From: Cylicocyclus nassatus
Lineage: Eukaryota; Nematoda; Chromadorea; Rhabditida; Strongylidae
DNA: 64,000 nucleotides
Reading direction: 5' to 3'
Assembly (NCBI GenBank): GCA_958299035.1
Contig: CATQJL010000316.1
Span: forward strand, 23,661,676-23,725,675
The notes beneath the pieces are model-generated. The model was not told the DNA's origin, made no database searches, and saw nothing but the letters and a program-made list of their open reading frames with translations. Shown one piece after another: positions 1-9,345 of the stretch (its first letter is position 1; each line of letters opens with the position of its first letter). The position numbers and the translations under genes are program-made.

Positions 1-106
1 AAAATATCAAAATTATAGAGCGAGCAAAGAAAGAATACTAATAATCATTTTCCGGAAAATGTAGCATAATAAATTTTAATATAAAACTTCAAACATTATC
101 CTTATA

Positions 107-1505
107 AAGTGCGGTTCATAATTATACGAACACCCCAGATCTTGAAAGTTTTTGGACTTTTTGGAAGAAACTCGAAAAGCCGTTGGTACCACGCGATAGA
201 ACACTACCGAAAACGGTATATGATCCACAAGAATGGAAGTGGATGTCACTCTCAGGAGCGTTTTGCGCCTAATGCGAATTTTTAGCGGTTCATAATTATA
301 CGAACACCTCAAACAAAGGTCCATTTTTCATTCAAGATTACAATCATTTTAGTCCAAATTTTTTGTAGAGTTACAGTAACAAAGTCTGACATATCTGCTA
401 CACACTGAACCCAGTGCAGGTCAAAAAGAGGATCGCAACTTTTTTCAGATGGCTCTTACTGCTTTTGGAATAATTGGGCTCCAAAAACATCCGTTCTTCT
501 GTAGTTTACGCGCTCTAATTAGCTTCTACCAAAGCTATGAGATAAAATAAGCTTTTTCGATGGATATTTTGTTTGACGCTTGGAAAATCTACGCGTTTTC
601 GTGCCGTTTTTCAACCAAGTTTCAACCTTGCCTTAGAGTTAGCACGATTTCGAGCCTCAAAACTCAGCTTTTCTCTCGCGCAAACATTTGATATGAAGCA
701 GCCGCACTCTTTGCATGATGATGTATCCGTGCCAACGTTTTAGCGTTTTTTGTAGAACTGATTTTGAGGCTATGGAGCAACAAACCAAATAAAGTTGTGA
801 TTGCAATAGTAAAAACAGTGTTTTTGGTGAAATGACGTCTGCGTGGCCAAAACAAACGCTCCACGCTGCTGATTTTTTCTAGCCATATACACAATCTTGT
901 GACCTTCTACATACTATTTGCTCACTTCATTGTAGGGCTCTCGAAGCTGAGTTTTGAGGCTCGAAAACGTGCTAATTCTAGGGTAAGGTTGGAACTTGGT
1001 TGAAAAGCGGCACGAAAACGCATAGATTTTCCAAGCGTCAAACAAAATATCTATCGAAAGAGATTATTTTATCTCATAGTTTTGATACAAGCTAATTAGA
1101 GTGCGTAAATCACAAAAGAACGTATGTTTTTGAAGCGCAGTCACTCCAAAAACATTTAGAGCATCTGAAAAAAGTAGCGATCCTCTTTTTGAACTGCACT
1201 GGGTTCAGTGTGTAGCAGATATGTCAGACTTTGTTACTGTAACTCTACAAAAAATTTGGACTCAAATGATTGCAATCTTGAATGGAAAGTGGATCTTTGT
1301 TTGAGGTGTTCGTATAATTATGAACCGCTAAAAATTCGCATTAGGCGCAAAAACGCTCCTAAGATTGACATCTATTTCCATTCTTATGGATCATATACCG
1401 TTTTCGGCTGTGTTCTATCGCGTGGTAAACGGCTTTTTGAGTTTCTTCCAAAAAGTCCAAAAACTTTCAAAATTTGAGGTGTTCGTATAATTATGAACCG
1501 CACTT
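107..1505. mobile_element. 1.4 kb foldback DNA transposon, TA-flanked
   Basis: Long terminal inverted repeats run from about 107-675 and 945-1505, around a unique centre. Both ends read AAGTGCGGTTCATAATTATA and both are flanked by TA (105-106 and 1506-1507), as expected for a Tc1/mariner-type target duplication. The motif CGGTTCATAATTATACGAAC occurs twice in each arm, at the tip and about 170 bp inside, so each arm has an internal direct repeat that could be a pair of transposase sites. No transposase is visible; short reading frames are shadows of the arms. It is a non-autonomous element. The first 104 bases of the window hold nothing I recognise. Confidence 0.75.
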
Positions 1506-1507
1506 TA

Positions 1508-1984
1508 GGCAAAAGATGCACTTCCTGATAAATTTCCTGTTTAAACTACGAAATATTCCAAATACTACGTGAACCATTTACCATTGTCTTTATCCTTTCC
1601 GTCGTGACGGAACTAGGGTAATTCAATTCCAGGTATATGCTTTGGAATAAAAATAAAATTGATTCCCTATAACCGAACAATAGAGAAAAAAACTAACATC
1701 GTCAGAGGTACTCGCTCGCATTACTGTAAGTTTATAATCAAATCTGTTGATTGTGCACTTGAACACTTTGAGTTCGAAGAATCTTAAAAGAAATCACTTT
1801 CGTTCCATTTCCCACGGCCGCCGGGATTGGTCGAATTAGAAATACAGGGAAATCGGGTGGGTGGTAGAGGGGGGGATGAGGTTAGTTAAAGGGAAAGGAA
1901 AGGGACAGAGAAAAAAAATTGATTCCCTTTTTTGAGGTGAAAAATTTTCAACCTAAATTTAGGAGAATCTCCCCGGGACCTCCA
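1508..1984 (-). repeat. Internal part of a minus-strand LTR element, decayed
   Basis: This stretch carries no readable gene. At 1966-1984 the minus strand reads TGGAGGTCCCGGGGAGATTC directly after an LTR end. The same TGGAGGTCC start follows LTR ends at 3362 and 7487, so it looks like the primer binding site and leader of an LTR retrotransposon pointing left. The rest, including A/T-rich and purine-rich runs near 1860-1920, is unassigned. Confidence 0.4.
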
Positions 1985-2211
1985 TGTCAGGAACAAGGGG
2001 TGATCGGAACCCTTGCCTGAGGGTGTCTAGCGGTATACGGTAGTACAATGTCTGTTAATAATATTTATTGTATAAGATGTTTACATAGTACAAAGGGGGG
2101 CTGGGTGAGAGACGGGGCTGGTGGCAGCCAGCTAATTCCACGTTGGAGTCAGCTTTGCGGTGCTCCATGATCCTCCTCCGAGCGATGTCTCACGTAAACC
2201 ACATGCTGACA
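1985..2211 (-). repeat. LTR, minus orientation, TGTCA..TGACA ends
   Basis: The segment starts TGTCAGGAAC and ends TGCTGACA on the plus strand. Read on the minus strand its 3' part has the block CTCAGGCAAGGGTTCC..TTGTTCCTGACA that recurs in the plus-strand LTRs at 2410-2480, 3300-3361, 7320-7385 and 21590-21645. It abuts a plus-oriented LTR tail, so the two face opposite ways. The exact right boundary is uncertain. Confidence 0.5.
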
Positions 2212-2480
2212 GGATGAGTGAGTGGCGTGGGCGATCGATGAAGAGGGACCCGGCAAAACCCATTTTCTATGTTGGGATGCAGCTAGTTAGAACAGCTGCT
2301 CGAGAAGGAGGTTGGCCGATGACAGCCAACCTCTGGCAGTGATCTCCGGCTGCCGGCACTCGCCGGTGGCCTGTCCTTTCCCTTTTCCCCTTTTGTACAT
2401 AATCATAATAAATTTATAGTAGAACCTACGTAAGCCCGCTACTCATCAGGCAAGGGAATCGCGAACCCTTATACCTGACA
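2212..2480 (+). repeat. LTR remnant, plus orientation
   Basis: The 3' half (2360-2480) has a pyrimidine run, AATAAATTTATA, the block CTACTCATCAGGCAAGGG and the terminus CCTGACA. It is followed at 2481 by TGGCAGTCC, a primer-binding-site-like start. A diverged second copy of the 3' half lies at 2725-2834. The 5' end is not resolved because it runs into the opposing LTR. Confidence 0.45.
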
Positions 2481-2724
2481 TGGCAGTCCTAGGAAGACTC
2501 TCTTTTGTACTGAGCAATGGTCATTTTGTTTGAAAAAATAGAATACATTCCTCTCGTCTACCGACAGCAAGTTCCACCCGCGTCACGGCAAACGTATGAA
2601 TGGGTTTTTGATACCCATTCAATAATATAATCAATTAATAGTGTGCTGTGATTGAAAAAAAACTTTCTGTTGAAGGAAAACTAATATTCCAGGAAAAGGT
2701 ACCGAATAAAAATTGCATTCACCA

Positions 2725-2834
2725 TTCCCTTTCCCACTTTTGTACATAATCTTGTATAATAATTATTATAGTGAAACCTATGCAAGCCCGCTACACATCA
2801 GGTAAGAATATCGCGAACCCTCGCGAACCAGACA
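2725..2834 (+). repeat. LTR 3' fragment, second copy
   Basis: The fragment aligns with 2378-2480: TTTTGTACATAATC, then CCTATGCAAGCCCGCTAC, CATCAGGTAAG and a mutated terminus CCAGACA. The 240 bases between the two copies (2481-2724) look like leader sequence with no gene. Together they may be the paired LTR ends of one internally deleted element. Confidence 0.4.
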
Positions 2835-3065
2835 TCTAGAAAGTTTCCCTTCCCCTTCAAACGCAGGTTGTATGTGTCGGGGACAAGTTATCGCTCCTGT
2901 CCCTCGCATGTCAAGCCTGCGTGAGGCAGGTGATACGTGGCTGGAGCCAGGATAAAAGGAGAGCCCTCCGGCTCTTAAGGACGACGACCTTGGAGCTGAC
3001 TGCATCGTCGCAGCTCAACTCCCTTCCCCTTTTCCCCTCCCCTTTTATTTATCGTATATAATAGT

Positions 3066-3361
3066 TGTCATGAGATCATTTCATCAGATTGCATAACATT
3101 GGGTAATATTGAGTAACATCACATCACTTGTTATGCAATGTCTCACCCCGTCCTAACCGCTGTTGTTGTTGTAAGGCGGACTTGCATATAAGAGAGGACT
3201 GGAGACCATCAGGGACACTCACACACACCCCTTCCCCTCCCCCTACCTATATTGTTTAGTTTTTGTATCTTTAGTAATAAACATATATAATCACTATGCT
3301 TGACACACCGTAACACCGCTACACCTTCAGGCAAGGATCCAGCTACCCCTCGTTCCTGACA
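3066..3361 (+). repeat. Left LTR of element A
   Basis: It is 296 bp with TGTCA..TGACA ends, the same length as the right LTR. It is preceded by the TAGT target duplicate. Confidence 0.85.
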
Positions 3362-4100
3362 TGGAGGTCCCGAGGAGATTAGATCGTGAGTTTGCTTAAT
3401 TACTCAAAAAAATAATTTTTATATATATTGTGAAGGAAATGAGGGATCAAATGATCCGAACAGTATGAATGGTGCTGTAATTTTCCTTATCATGATCTTG
3501 CTTATCTTATCTGTAATTACGATCTGGTATTGTGTATTTGCAAGCATCAGGCACGTGGTGGCATGCGTATCTTCTCGGCCGCTATATAAAGCGGTTCCGC
3601 TCGCTTACCTAGCGTGCGGATCAATCAAGGAGCCGAGCCGAGAGGAAACGCTGCCACCGAGCGCCTGGAGGAGGATCTCCAATAAAAGGATTGCAACACA
3701 CCCCTGGGCACCACGCCGAGTCCCCGCGATAGCGCCTAGAGTAGGCCAACTATTGCGTGACTTGGGGGCCGAACCGGGAGGGGCCCTATCAGGTGTTGGA
3801 CACCAGCAGCAATAGCGCGCTGATACACTCATAGTGCGAATAAAGAGCCTGTTAGAAAGCCTTTTGACCTGCTGAGAAAACTGCCCCGGGGAATATCCGA
3901 TAAACCCCTTAGAACTAGAAAGAGTAGGGGAAAAAGGGGACGCCCGCGCAAGAAACCCACATCTGATCCAGTAATGTGTGGCTCAACTTACTATTGCAGG
4001 ACGCTGATCGAGGCCAACGATCCACTTCATCTTCGATTTCGATGTGAATGCGGCCTCTTTGGACAAATGGTCCACGTCGCGCTGCCTGGCCTAACACACC

Positions 4101-4499
4101 ATGGCCCGATCGAAGAAAGTAATGGACATGTTCCAGTTAGCCAATGTCGCGTCCATCTCAGAGGAGCAATGTTGGGGCGACGAGAAGAAGGAGACTGAAT
4201 TGAGGAGGAAAAACTCACAGTTTATCACCTCCTATGGATTGGCGCTGGCCATGGATGGACATCGCCGTCGTTGCCAATTATATGCCGAGAGGCTCGCCGC
4301 CGCGAAGGGGGTACGTTACGAACACCCCGCAATTTTTCCGTGGGCAGTGCAGTACAATTTGAGTGAAATTGTCATGGAAGCTATCACTATGCTGGAGCAG
4401 CTGGAACCTCCAGCCCCTGCAAGAAGTACAGAGAGAGACGTCTTCATTGCAGTGCCGGTGGCCCTCACAAAGGTAAATGCCGAGATCGGATATGAGTGA
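4101..4499 (+). CDS. ORF1 of nested LTR element, unknown (Gag-like position)
   Basis: A 132-residue open frame starts MARSKKVMDMFQLANVAS and ends NAEIGYE. It is predicted to be mostly helical, with charged stretches (EEQCWGDEKKETELRRK at about residues 22-38) and a second helical block near residues 85-105. I recognise no domain. It is the first frame after the left LTR and primer binding site, where Gag normally sits, so a structural role is inferred from position alone. Shadow frames exist on both strands. The stop is 81 bp before the next frame, and a 29 bp hairpin lies in that gap. It is intact, which suggests recent activity or a young insertion. Confidence 0.5.
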   Translation: MARSKKVMDMFQLANVASISEEQCWGDEKKETELRRKNSQFITSYGLALAMDGHRRRCQLYAERLAAAKGVRYEHPAIFPWAVQYNLSEIVMEAITMLEQLEPPAPARSTERDVFIAVPVALTKVNAEIGYE

Positions 4500-4502
4500 T
4501 AG

Positions 4503-4531
4503 TGTAAACAGTGATAATATCACTGTTTACA
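4503..4531. repeat. Perfect 13 bp-stem hairpin between the two ORFs
   Basis: TGTAAACAGTGAT pairs perfectly with ATCACTGTTTACA around an AAT loop, four bases after the ORF1 stop. It could form in RNA or DNA. Confidence 0.8.
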
Positions 4532-4580
4532 TCTACACGGATTTCGGCACACTCGCTAATAAGCTACTGAACCAAGGACG

Positions 4581-5288
4581 ATGCCCGAGAGCCGGCCCAT
4601 GAGGCAACTTCTCATCAGCCTGGAAAGACATCTAGCCGACGGAGGGGCGCTCGCATTTTTCCCGTTCCCATACGAGGATTCTAATGCAGCCGAATGGAGA
4701 AGAATGGGCGAAGTGTATACAGAATTCACGCGCTACATCACGGACCCCCGGAGAAACTTCGAAGCTTTGGTACGAGATCATTATTCGGATGTATTAGACG
4801 CTGCCCCCCACACCCATCCCGCGGTCTGCTTGGGTACCACACCCCGACGCAACTCCACTTCGACCTTAACGGACAAGCAGATGTTGCTGTTCCTTGAAAA
4901 GATGCGCATCACCATTTCCGACCTCAAACGTCTCCCTGAGTTCAACTTCGCATCAACTCAGCTGAGGGAACAGCGGGCTCGCGAGAAAGCGCGCGCTAAG
5001 AAGCGTCGTAGGGAAGAGAGGATGCCCAATTTCTGGGTCATCGAAGACCCGCAGAGGAAGCGCCATCAGCAGCCCATAACGTTCCATCCCCACCTACCAA
5101 CAGCCGACATGCCAGCCCCCCACGCCGCCGTGAAGGATCCGGCAGCCATCGTCGTAGTCCGCCACGCCACCTCGAGAGATTTCCCCGCCGTGGAGACGAC
5201 TATCCCACCAGGAGTCACAGAGCGAGCCCAGAACAGGGACCATCATACCGCCGCCAAGTCGAGCCAGAGTCTAGCCATCACGCTGTGA
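4581..5288 (+). CDS. ORF2 of nested LTR element, basic protein of unknown function
   Basis: A 235-residue open frame starts MPESRPMRQLLISLERHLAD. The N-terminal half is mixed helix with aromatic patches (FFPFPYEDSNAAEW near residue 27). A strongly basic run, REKARAKKRRREER, lies near residue 135-150 and could bind nucleic acid or act as a nuclear signal. The C-terminal third is proline- and histidine-rich and looks disordered. I see no zinc knuckle, DTG protease motif or YxDD. A nucleocapsid-like role is possible from the basic segment and position, but no family is recognised. The frame ends about 150 bp before the right LTR. Confidence 0.5.
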   Translation: MPESRPMRQLLISLERHLADGGALAFFPFPYEDSNAAEWRRMGEVYTEFTRYITDPRRNFEALVRDHYSDVLDAAPHTHPAVCLGTTPRRNSTSTLTDKQMLLFLEKMRITISDLKRLPEFNFASTQLREQRAREKARAKKRRREERMPNFWVIEDPQRKRHQQPITFHPHLPTADMPAPHAAVKDPAAIVVVRHATSRDFPAVETTIPPGVTERAQNRDHHTAAKSSQSLAITL

Positions 5289-5812
5289 GCCCCACGTTGC
5301 CACGCCGCTCTCACTCCCATATTCGTGTACGCAGTGGAAGCCGTCGCCCACTTGGTCGCCCGCCGCTTGAAAACCGTGGTCCCGTTCCACGTCAACAACC
5401 TCAAAGTCGGGACGACTCTCGCCGTCGCCGAGGCATGTGAAGGAAATGAGGGATCAAATGATCCGAACAGTTTAAATGGTGTTGTAATTTTCCTTATCAT
5501 GATCTTGCTTATCTTATCTGTAATTACGATCTGGTATTGTGTATTTGCAAGCATCAGGCACGTGGCGGCATGCTATCTTCTCGGCCGCTATATAAAGCGG
5601 TTCCGCTCGGCTAAAATCACTTTTGTCTGAGGGTTACCTAGCGTGCGGATCAATCAAGGAGCCGAGCCGAGAGGAAACGCTGCCAACGAGCGCCTGGAGG
5701 AGGATCTTCAATAAAAGGATTGCAACACACCCCTGGACACCACGCCGAGCCCCCGCGATAGCGCCTAGAGTAGGCCAACTATTGCGTGACTATATATATT
5801 TTTCTCTTTTAG

Positions 5813-6246
5813 TCTTGGGCAGAGAAGTTAGAGGCTGACTTAGCCAAAACGACAGCTGAGTTGGAAGTCGCCAGGGGTGAGATTGAGAAACTGGAGCACC
5901 CACCATCGTGCTCAAAGTGTGCTGAGCTTCAAAAAAATTATGAAGAGTGCCAAGTGCACTTTAGAATAATAGTTGCAAAAAATATGTGCGAGACAGAGGC
6001 CGCTGAAAAGGCCCGAGTTGTGGAACGGAGAAGGAATATGAAGTTGAATAAGGTAATGCTGAGAAATTGTGATGCTATATATAAGCGTTTGTTTTCTAGG
6101 AGGTTCTCGAGCTGAACGAGGATCTCCACAACGTTAGGCGTCTATTTCTGTACAATGAAGAGCTTATACGCCAACCTCAAACACTACTGGAGGAGGCGCA
6201 AGATAATACAAGCTCTTTGCGGAAGAGCTTGTATTATCTTGTTTGA
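5813..6246 (+). CDS. Two-exon coiled-coil ORF of LTR element A
   Basis: The acceptor TTTTAG at 5807-5812 precedes exon 5813-6052, which reads SWAEKLEADLAKTTAELEVA then a CSKCAELQ segment and an arginine-rich end. A 47 bp GT..AG intron (6053-6099) is in phase 0. Exon 6100-6246 continues EVLELNEDLHNVRRLFLYNE and ends SLYYLV followed by TGA. Heptad-like leucine and glutamate spacing suggests a coiled coil; the CxxC pair is isolated. It lies between the LTRs of element A, so it is probably Gag-like. The upstream exon is not visible because the nested LTR element inserted just before the acceptor. No cellular homologue is recognised. Confidence 0.5.
6200..6240. repeat. Perfect 18 bp hairpin with 5-base loop
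   Basis: AAGATAATACAAGCTCTT is followed by TGCGG and the exact reverse complement of the stem. It encodes the last codons of the coiled-coil ORF. A similar perfect snap-back with a 17 bp stem occurs at 24779-24817. Confidence 0.85.
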
Positions 6247-7089
6247 TTAGGGGGGAAGTGCGAGAGACTTGGTTGAAGATTCAATGGAATAACACGGTTC
6301 AGGTTGCCGTCATGATTTTAAACAATGTTGGTGAACATATTACGCTTTCCTGTAAATTAGAGAGAGAAGAAAAAAATTCTTTTTATTAGTCATGGTAATT
6401 TATTTTACTAAAGGTGTTCTACATAATGTGCTTAGTGAAGAGTTCAATGTGTGTAATGGAGCGAACTGGAAGGCGGACAGGACCTTCATAATTCTACACT
6501 TCGGCGACGTAATTACGAAAAATGGTGAAAAGTTGGCGCTGGACGAGCCTTCGTGGAAACGGTTGCAAGAGGTACCACCAACTCACTTTTGCTAGTTAAT
6601 GTGGCCGATAATGGCTTGACTGCCCGACTTAGTGAGAAACGTAGCCGGCTTTAATTTGTACAATAATCAATGTTTGGCAGTAGCGTGGATGTGTGAATGT
6701 ATTGCTCAATAAAGGAAATTTGTAAAGGTGTATTGTTTTGATGATTGTTTTTAACGAAGCAGGAAATTTGTTCGTATTGAATTTGATTGTTGGTTGTTAG
6801 AGTTTGGGAAGAAATGTGTATAGCTAGTAACTCGTCTGGAAAAGTCTGGTCATTAATTGTGAGTGGTCATCCAGATATTTTGGTGTTTACGGCCATATGT
6901 TCGGAACTTGAGTAATGCTATTCTAAAGTGGCAAAGCAGGAAAAGGTCGCAGCTGCGCCAACAGCTCACCTAATCCCACCTCCACCATGTTCAAAACGCT
7001 AGCTGAACGACCGCTCAACGACAACCACCATCAGTATCTTAACCAGTCTGTTAAGACGCTCGAGGACGAGCTTTCTGTAGGAGCGGAGA
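6247..7089 (+). other. 3' untranslated part of element A
   Basis: There is a short frame at 6392-6595 (67 residues, MVIYFTKGVLHNVLSEEFNV) without a recognisable domain, then non-coding sequence and the polypurine tract at 7079-7089. The stretch 7040-7095 resembles 12545-12595, so a related element fragment lies there. Confidence 0.35.
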
Positions 7090-7385
7090 TGTCATGAGAT
7101 CATTTCATCAGATTGCATAACATTGGGTAATATTAAGTAACATCACATCACTTGTTATGCAATGTCTTACCCCGCTCTAACCGCTGTTATTGTTGTAAGG
7201 CGGACCTGCATATAAGAGAGGACTGGAGACCATCAGGGACACTCACACACACTCCTTCCGCTCCCGCTACCTCTATTGTTTAGTTTTTGTATCTTTAGTA
7301 ATAAACATATATAATCACTATGTTTGACACACCGTAACACCGCTACACCTTCAGGCAAGAGTCCAGCTACCCCTTGTTCCTGACA
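7090..7385 (+). repeat. Right LTR of element A
   Basis: It is 296 bp, preceded by a polypurine tract and followed by the TAGT duplicate at 7386-7389. The AT-rich tract after it (to about 7430) is the resumed outer LTR. Confidence 0.85.
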
Positions 7386-7542
7386 TAGTATAACATAGTA
7401 TATATAATATATAATATTTATATAACACCTCTCCTATACTCATATCAACATCACATGTAAGGGCCTAGCTAACTCTTATCCTGACATGGAGGTCCGGGAA
7501 GATTATCTCATTTATAAAATCATTGCTTGAAATTTTTTTTAG

Positions 7543-7725
7543 GAAATCAGCGAACTTAATGGGGACGTATATATGTTCAAAGCTTTGTTCTCTGCCATCA
7601 ATGGGACCCGTCGCCCGACTCACCTGGAGGAGCCTTGGATCTCCGAGGAACAAATCCTCTCGATGCTGCTGCGCAGAGGAGTGCGCAAGACAATTATTTC
7701 TATTCAAAAGAACCGTTCCTCATAA
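7543..7725 (+). CDS. Candidate exon of LTR element B, unknown
   Basis: A T-rich acceptor (TTTTTTTTAG, ending 7542) opens a frame reading EISELNGDVYMFKALFSAIN, then PWISEEQILSMLLRRGVRK, and stops after IQKNRSS. The 5' part would lie upstream across an intron following the primer binding site at 7487. It is predicted helical and no domain is recognised. It belongs to the outer LTR element by position. A MITE interrupts the sequence 50 bp downstream. Confidence 0.35.
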   Translation, partial: EISELNGDVYMFKALFSAINGTRRPTHLEEPWISEEQILSMLLRRGVRKTIISIQKNRSS

Positions 7726-7776
7726 TGGAGGTCAAGAGCCTCACGACACCAGCGGGAACCATCACTGCCACATGTA

Positions 7777-9015
7777 TTAGGTTGTCAAGAAAATAATGTC
7801 CGTTTTTATTTGCTTGCTTTAACAAAGCAACCAGACTCAACCCAACAAAGGGTAAGGGGTACTGTTTGATAGAGCAAAGCAAGCTCTACAAGATGGCACT
7901 CATGTCTTTGCGCCATGCTCGATCCACGGAGAGTTCGAACTCAAAATCTAAATATTTCCAAATGCCCAAAAAATCGAAAAAAATCAGATCTTCGTCCAAA
8001 TAATTTCTACGGACCTCCCACTCGCTCACATCAAAACTATCGATATCTGATATCCATATGTGCGATTGTCGTATTTTTTCCTTGACTAGAAACTGAGAAA
8101 ACAAAAATCCCCTGATTTTCTCAAAGCAATGCTGAGCCGTTTTTGCATATGTAGTTCTATACTACAAGCCCAGGTAAGCATAATTGTAGGTTTTCAGCCT
8201 ATTTCGAGCGGTACTTTTCGAGAAATGTTGATTTTAGCACTGAAACTGAAACGAAAAAATCCGAATTCGTTATTTTTCGAAAAGTACCGCTTGGAATGGG
8301 CTGAAAATCTACAGTTACACTTAACCAGGCTTGTAGTATAGAACTACATACCCTCGACGTCAATCCCTAAGTTACATTTGCAAAGTAGAGTGTTGTGGTG
8401 CGGCCGCCTTGCTTTGGGCTCGCGCCACCTTGCGAGCGCATGAGTTGGCATGGCGTGGCAACAGGCGCAACGAAGAAACGTTGTTCTTGTTGCCACATTT
8501 GAACGTGTTGTGGCGCCACGTTGTTTTTAGCGCCACATCATGTTTAAACGATGCCCCAGCAACGTGGCGCGAGCGCAAAGCGAGGCGGCTGCACCACACC
8601 ACTTCACTTTGCAAATGTAACTTAGGGATTGATGTCGAGGGTATGCAAAAACGGCTCAGCATTGCTTTGAGAAAATCAGGGAAATTTTCGTTTTCTCAGT
8701 TTCTAGTCAAGGAAAAAATACGGCAATCGCACATATGGATATCAGATATCGATAGTATTGATGTGAGCGAGAGTGAGGTCCGTAGAAATTATTTGGATGA
8801 AGATCTGATTTTTTTCGATTTTTTGGGCATTTGGAAATCTTTAGATTTTGAGTTCGAACTCTCGGTGGATCGAGCAAGGCGCAAAATCATGGATGCCATC
8901 TTGTAGAGCTTGCTTTGCTCTATCGAACAATACCCATCAACCTTTGTTGGGTTGAGTCTGGATGCTTTGTTAAAGCAAGCAAATAAGAAACGACATTATT
9001 TTCTTGACAACCTAA
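7777..9015. mobile_element. Mariner-ended foldback element with hairpins nested in its loop
   Basis: The ends read TTAGGTTGTCAAGAAAATAA and its complement, flanked by TA (7775-7776, 9016-9017). The arms are about 375 bp (7777-8152 and 8642-9015). The loop is itself two hairpins: 8153-8351 with ends GTAGTTCTATACTACAAGCC, and 8352-8641 with ends CCCTCGACGTCAATCCCTAA. Each arm contains GAGCAAAGCAAGCTC. The ITR resembles mariner ends (TTAGGTTGTC). No transposase is encoded; the apparent ORFs are arm shadows. Confidence 0.8.
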
Positions 9016-9135
9016 TAATTCAAAAAAAGTTTTTTTCAGCATTGCCTTACTCTTATGCATTAGAAAGAGAGAAAAAAATTGATTTACGCAACCTACACTA
9101 CTGTGTAGGTTTTCTATACAAAATCGACGGCGAAG

Positions 9136-9345
9136 ATGGTGAACGCTGGAGAGGGACCGGAAATGCTTGAAATAGCATTACGGCGAGCTGTATGTGGTGA
9201 ATTACGGTCACAAAGTGCCATTGGGAAAATTTTGGAGGATGCCTTCATCAATGGGACAACCACAGCAGCAAATATACACAATATTAGCGGAGGAAAGCGA
9301 TTGCGCAGACGTCTGGAGTCCATTGCCGGAAGAAATGAGCAATAA
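9136..9345 (+). CDS. Short ORF, unknown
   Basis: Sixty-nine residues, MVNAGEGPEMLEIALRRAVC to SIAGRNEQ, rich in Arg and Leu and likely helical. It follows the MITE insertion and may continue the internal region of LTR element B, but no homology is recognised. It could be a chance frame; the upstream sequence has the short hairpin CCTACACTACTGTGTAGG at 9095-9112. Confidence 0.3.
   Translation: MVNAGEGPEMLEIALRRAVCGELRSQSAIGKILEDAFINGTTTAANIHNISGGKRLRRRLESIAGRNEQ

Larger units (their letters stand above)
3429..5791 (+). mobile_element. Nested non-autonomous LTR element with two ORFs, 2.36 kb
   Basis: Direct repeats at 3429-3762 (334 bp) and 5436-5791 (356 bp) start TGTGAAGGAAATGAGG and end TTGCGTGACT. 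Each has a promoter-like CTATATAAAGCGG and a later AATAAAAGG. The right copy carries about 22 extra bases after the TATA region. TGGGGGCCGAACCGGGA follows the left LTR directly and fits a tRNA primer binding site. The element is flanked by ATATATAT on both sides (3421-3428, 5792-5799), in simple sequence, so the target duplication is suggestive only. The interior holds two open frames and no protease, reverse transcriptase, RNase H or integrase. I see no clear polypurine tract before the right LTR. Confidence 0.8.
3066..7385 (+). mobile_element. LTR retrotransposon A, complete ends, 4.3 kb
   Basis: Two 296 bp direct LTRs (3066-3361 and 7090-7385) start TGTCATGAGATC and end GTTCCTGACA. They differ by only a handful of substitutions. 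Both carry CATATAAGAGAG as a probable TATA region and AATAAACATATATAATC as a polyadenylation region. The host target TAGT is duplicated at 3062-3065 and 7386-7389. TGGAGGTCCCGAGG at 3362 fits a primer binding site, and a purine run (AGGAGCGGAGA) sits immediately before the right LTR as polypurine tract. The interior has a two-exon coiled-coil reading frame but no pol, and contains a second LTR element (3429-5791). It is probably a non-autonomous member of the TGTCA-ended family. Confidence 0.85.
2909..7486 (+). mobile_element. Outer LTR (element B), split by a nested LTR element
   Basis: The outer LTR starts TGTCAAGCCTGCG at 2909, has a TATA-like GATAAAAGG near 2951, is interrupted at 3065/3066 by element A, and resumes after 7385 to end TTATCCTGACA at 7486. 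TGGAGGTCCGGGAAG follows at 7487 as a primer-binding-site-like start. Without the insertion the LTR is about 255 bp. A candidate coding exon follows (7543-7725). The start at 2909 is inferred from the TGTCA rule seen in sibling LTRs; an upstream start near 2875 is possible. Confidence 0.5.

Noticed and set aside
8409..8906. 165-residue open frame
   Set aside because: It crosses from a nested hairpin into the right arm of a MITE; its reverse-arm twin is at 7886-8104.
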